Shown: in pieces, positions 63,951 to 64,000 of the stretch
Numbering within the stretch: the first letter of the stretch is position 1
Layout of the letters: each line of letters starts with the position of its first letter
Source of the DNA: Myoxocephalus aenaeus
Taxonomy: Eukaryota; Chordata; Actinopteri; Perciformes; Cottidae
DNA length: 64,000 nt
Assembly (NCBI GenBank): GCA_038501785.1
Contig: JBAMJR010000031.1
Location: 8,938,501 to 9,002,500, forward strand
Reading direction: 5' to 3'
Translations under genes and position numbers: made by a program
Notes under the pieces: model-generated
Told to the model about the DNA's origin: nothing
Databases searched by the model: none
Seen by the model: only the letters and a program-made list of their open reading frames with translations

Positions 63951-63995
63951 TCCTCCTCCTCCTCCTCCTCCTCCTCCTCCTCCTCCTCCTCCTCT
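63951..63995. repeat. (TCC)n trinucleotide microsatellite
   Basis: About 15 TCC units close to the window end. The polyleucine frame through it is an artefact. Confidence 0.97.
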
Positions 63996-64000
63996 AGCCC

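Overview
The window looks like nuclear DNA from a ray-finned fish (teleost). Pointers are the many long (CA)n, (TC)n and (TA)n microsatellites, several short mobile-element copies of types common in teleosts (a PIF/Harbinger-like non-autonomous DNA element, two decayed LINE reverse-transcriptase remnants, a hAT-like remnant, a small repeat present twice), and coding sequence only as short islands with GT-AG splice sites. There is no bacterial operon, CRISPR array, phage, rRNA or recognisable tRNA or microRNA. The organism call is inference; no database search was possible.

Best-supported coding content is a set of small exons on the minus strand, read right to left: a 75-codon lysine/glutamate-rich exon (51617-51841), a 137-nt exon (18792-18928), a 103-nt exon (13743-13845) and a 36-nt microexon (9305-9340). 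Each has a good acceptor and donor, and in the order given they can be joined in one open frame. This suggests the window is mostly introns of one long minus-strand gene, which I could not identify. A 28-nt exon at 1987-2014 is a weaker candidate.

Some plus-strand candidates are weaker: a TATA box followed by a two-exon ORF for a small secreted-type protein (62330-63003), an exon with strong splice sites at 35191-35278, a pair at 3063-3105 and 6116-6215, and a possible first coding exon at 58749-58806. A CpG-richer stretch with CRE, CCAAT and TATA-like motifs (53300-53660) may be a promoter.

Much of the rest, especially 1-18 kb and 33-34 kb, is AT-rich sequence dotted with homeodomain, octamer, HOX/CDX and GATA-like motifs. 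It resembles the conserved noncoding (enhancer) DNA found around vertebrate developmental regulators. Conservation itself cannot be seen from one sequence.

The clearest structural features are a Harbinger-like element with TTA target duplications and an exceptionally CpG-rich hairpin, a 122-bp perfect palindrome built on (TA)52, perfect palindromes at 20347-20368 and 59800-59825, several strong hairpins near 46.4-47.0 kb and 51.9 kb, and an exact 29-bp tandem duplication at 13294-13351. I found no sign of a new defence, metabolic or mobile system beyond these.
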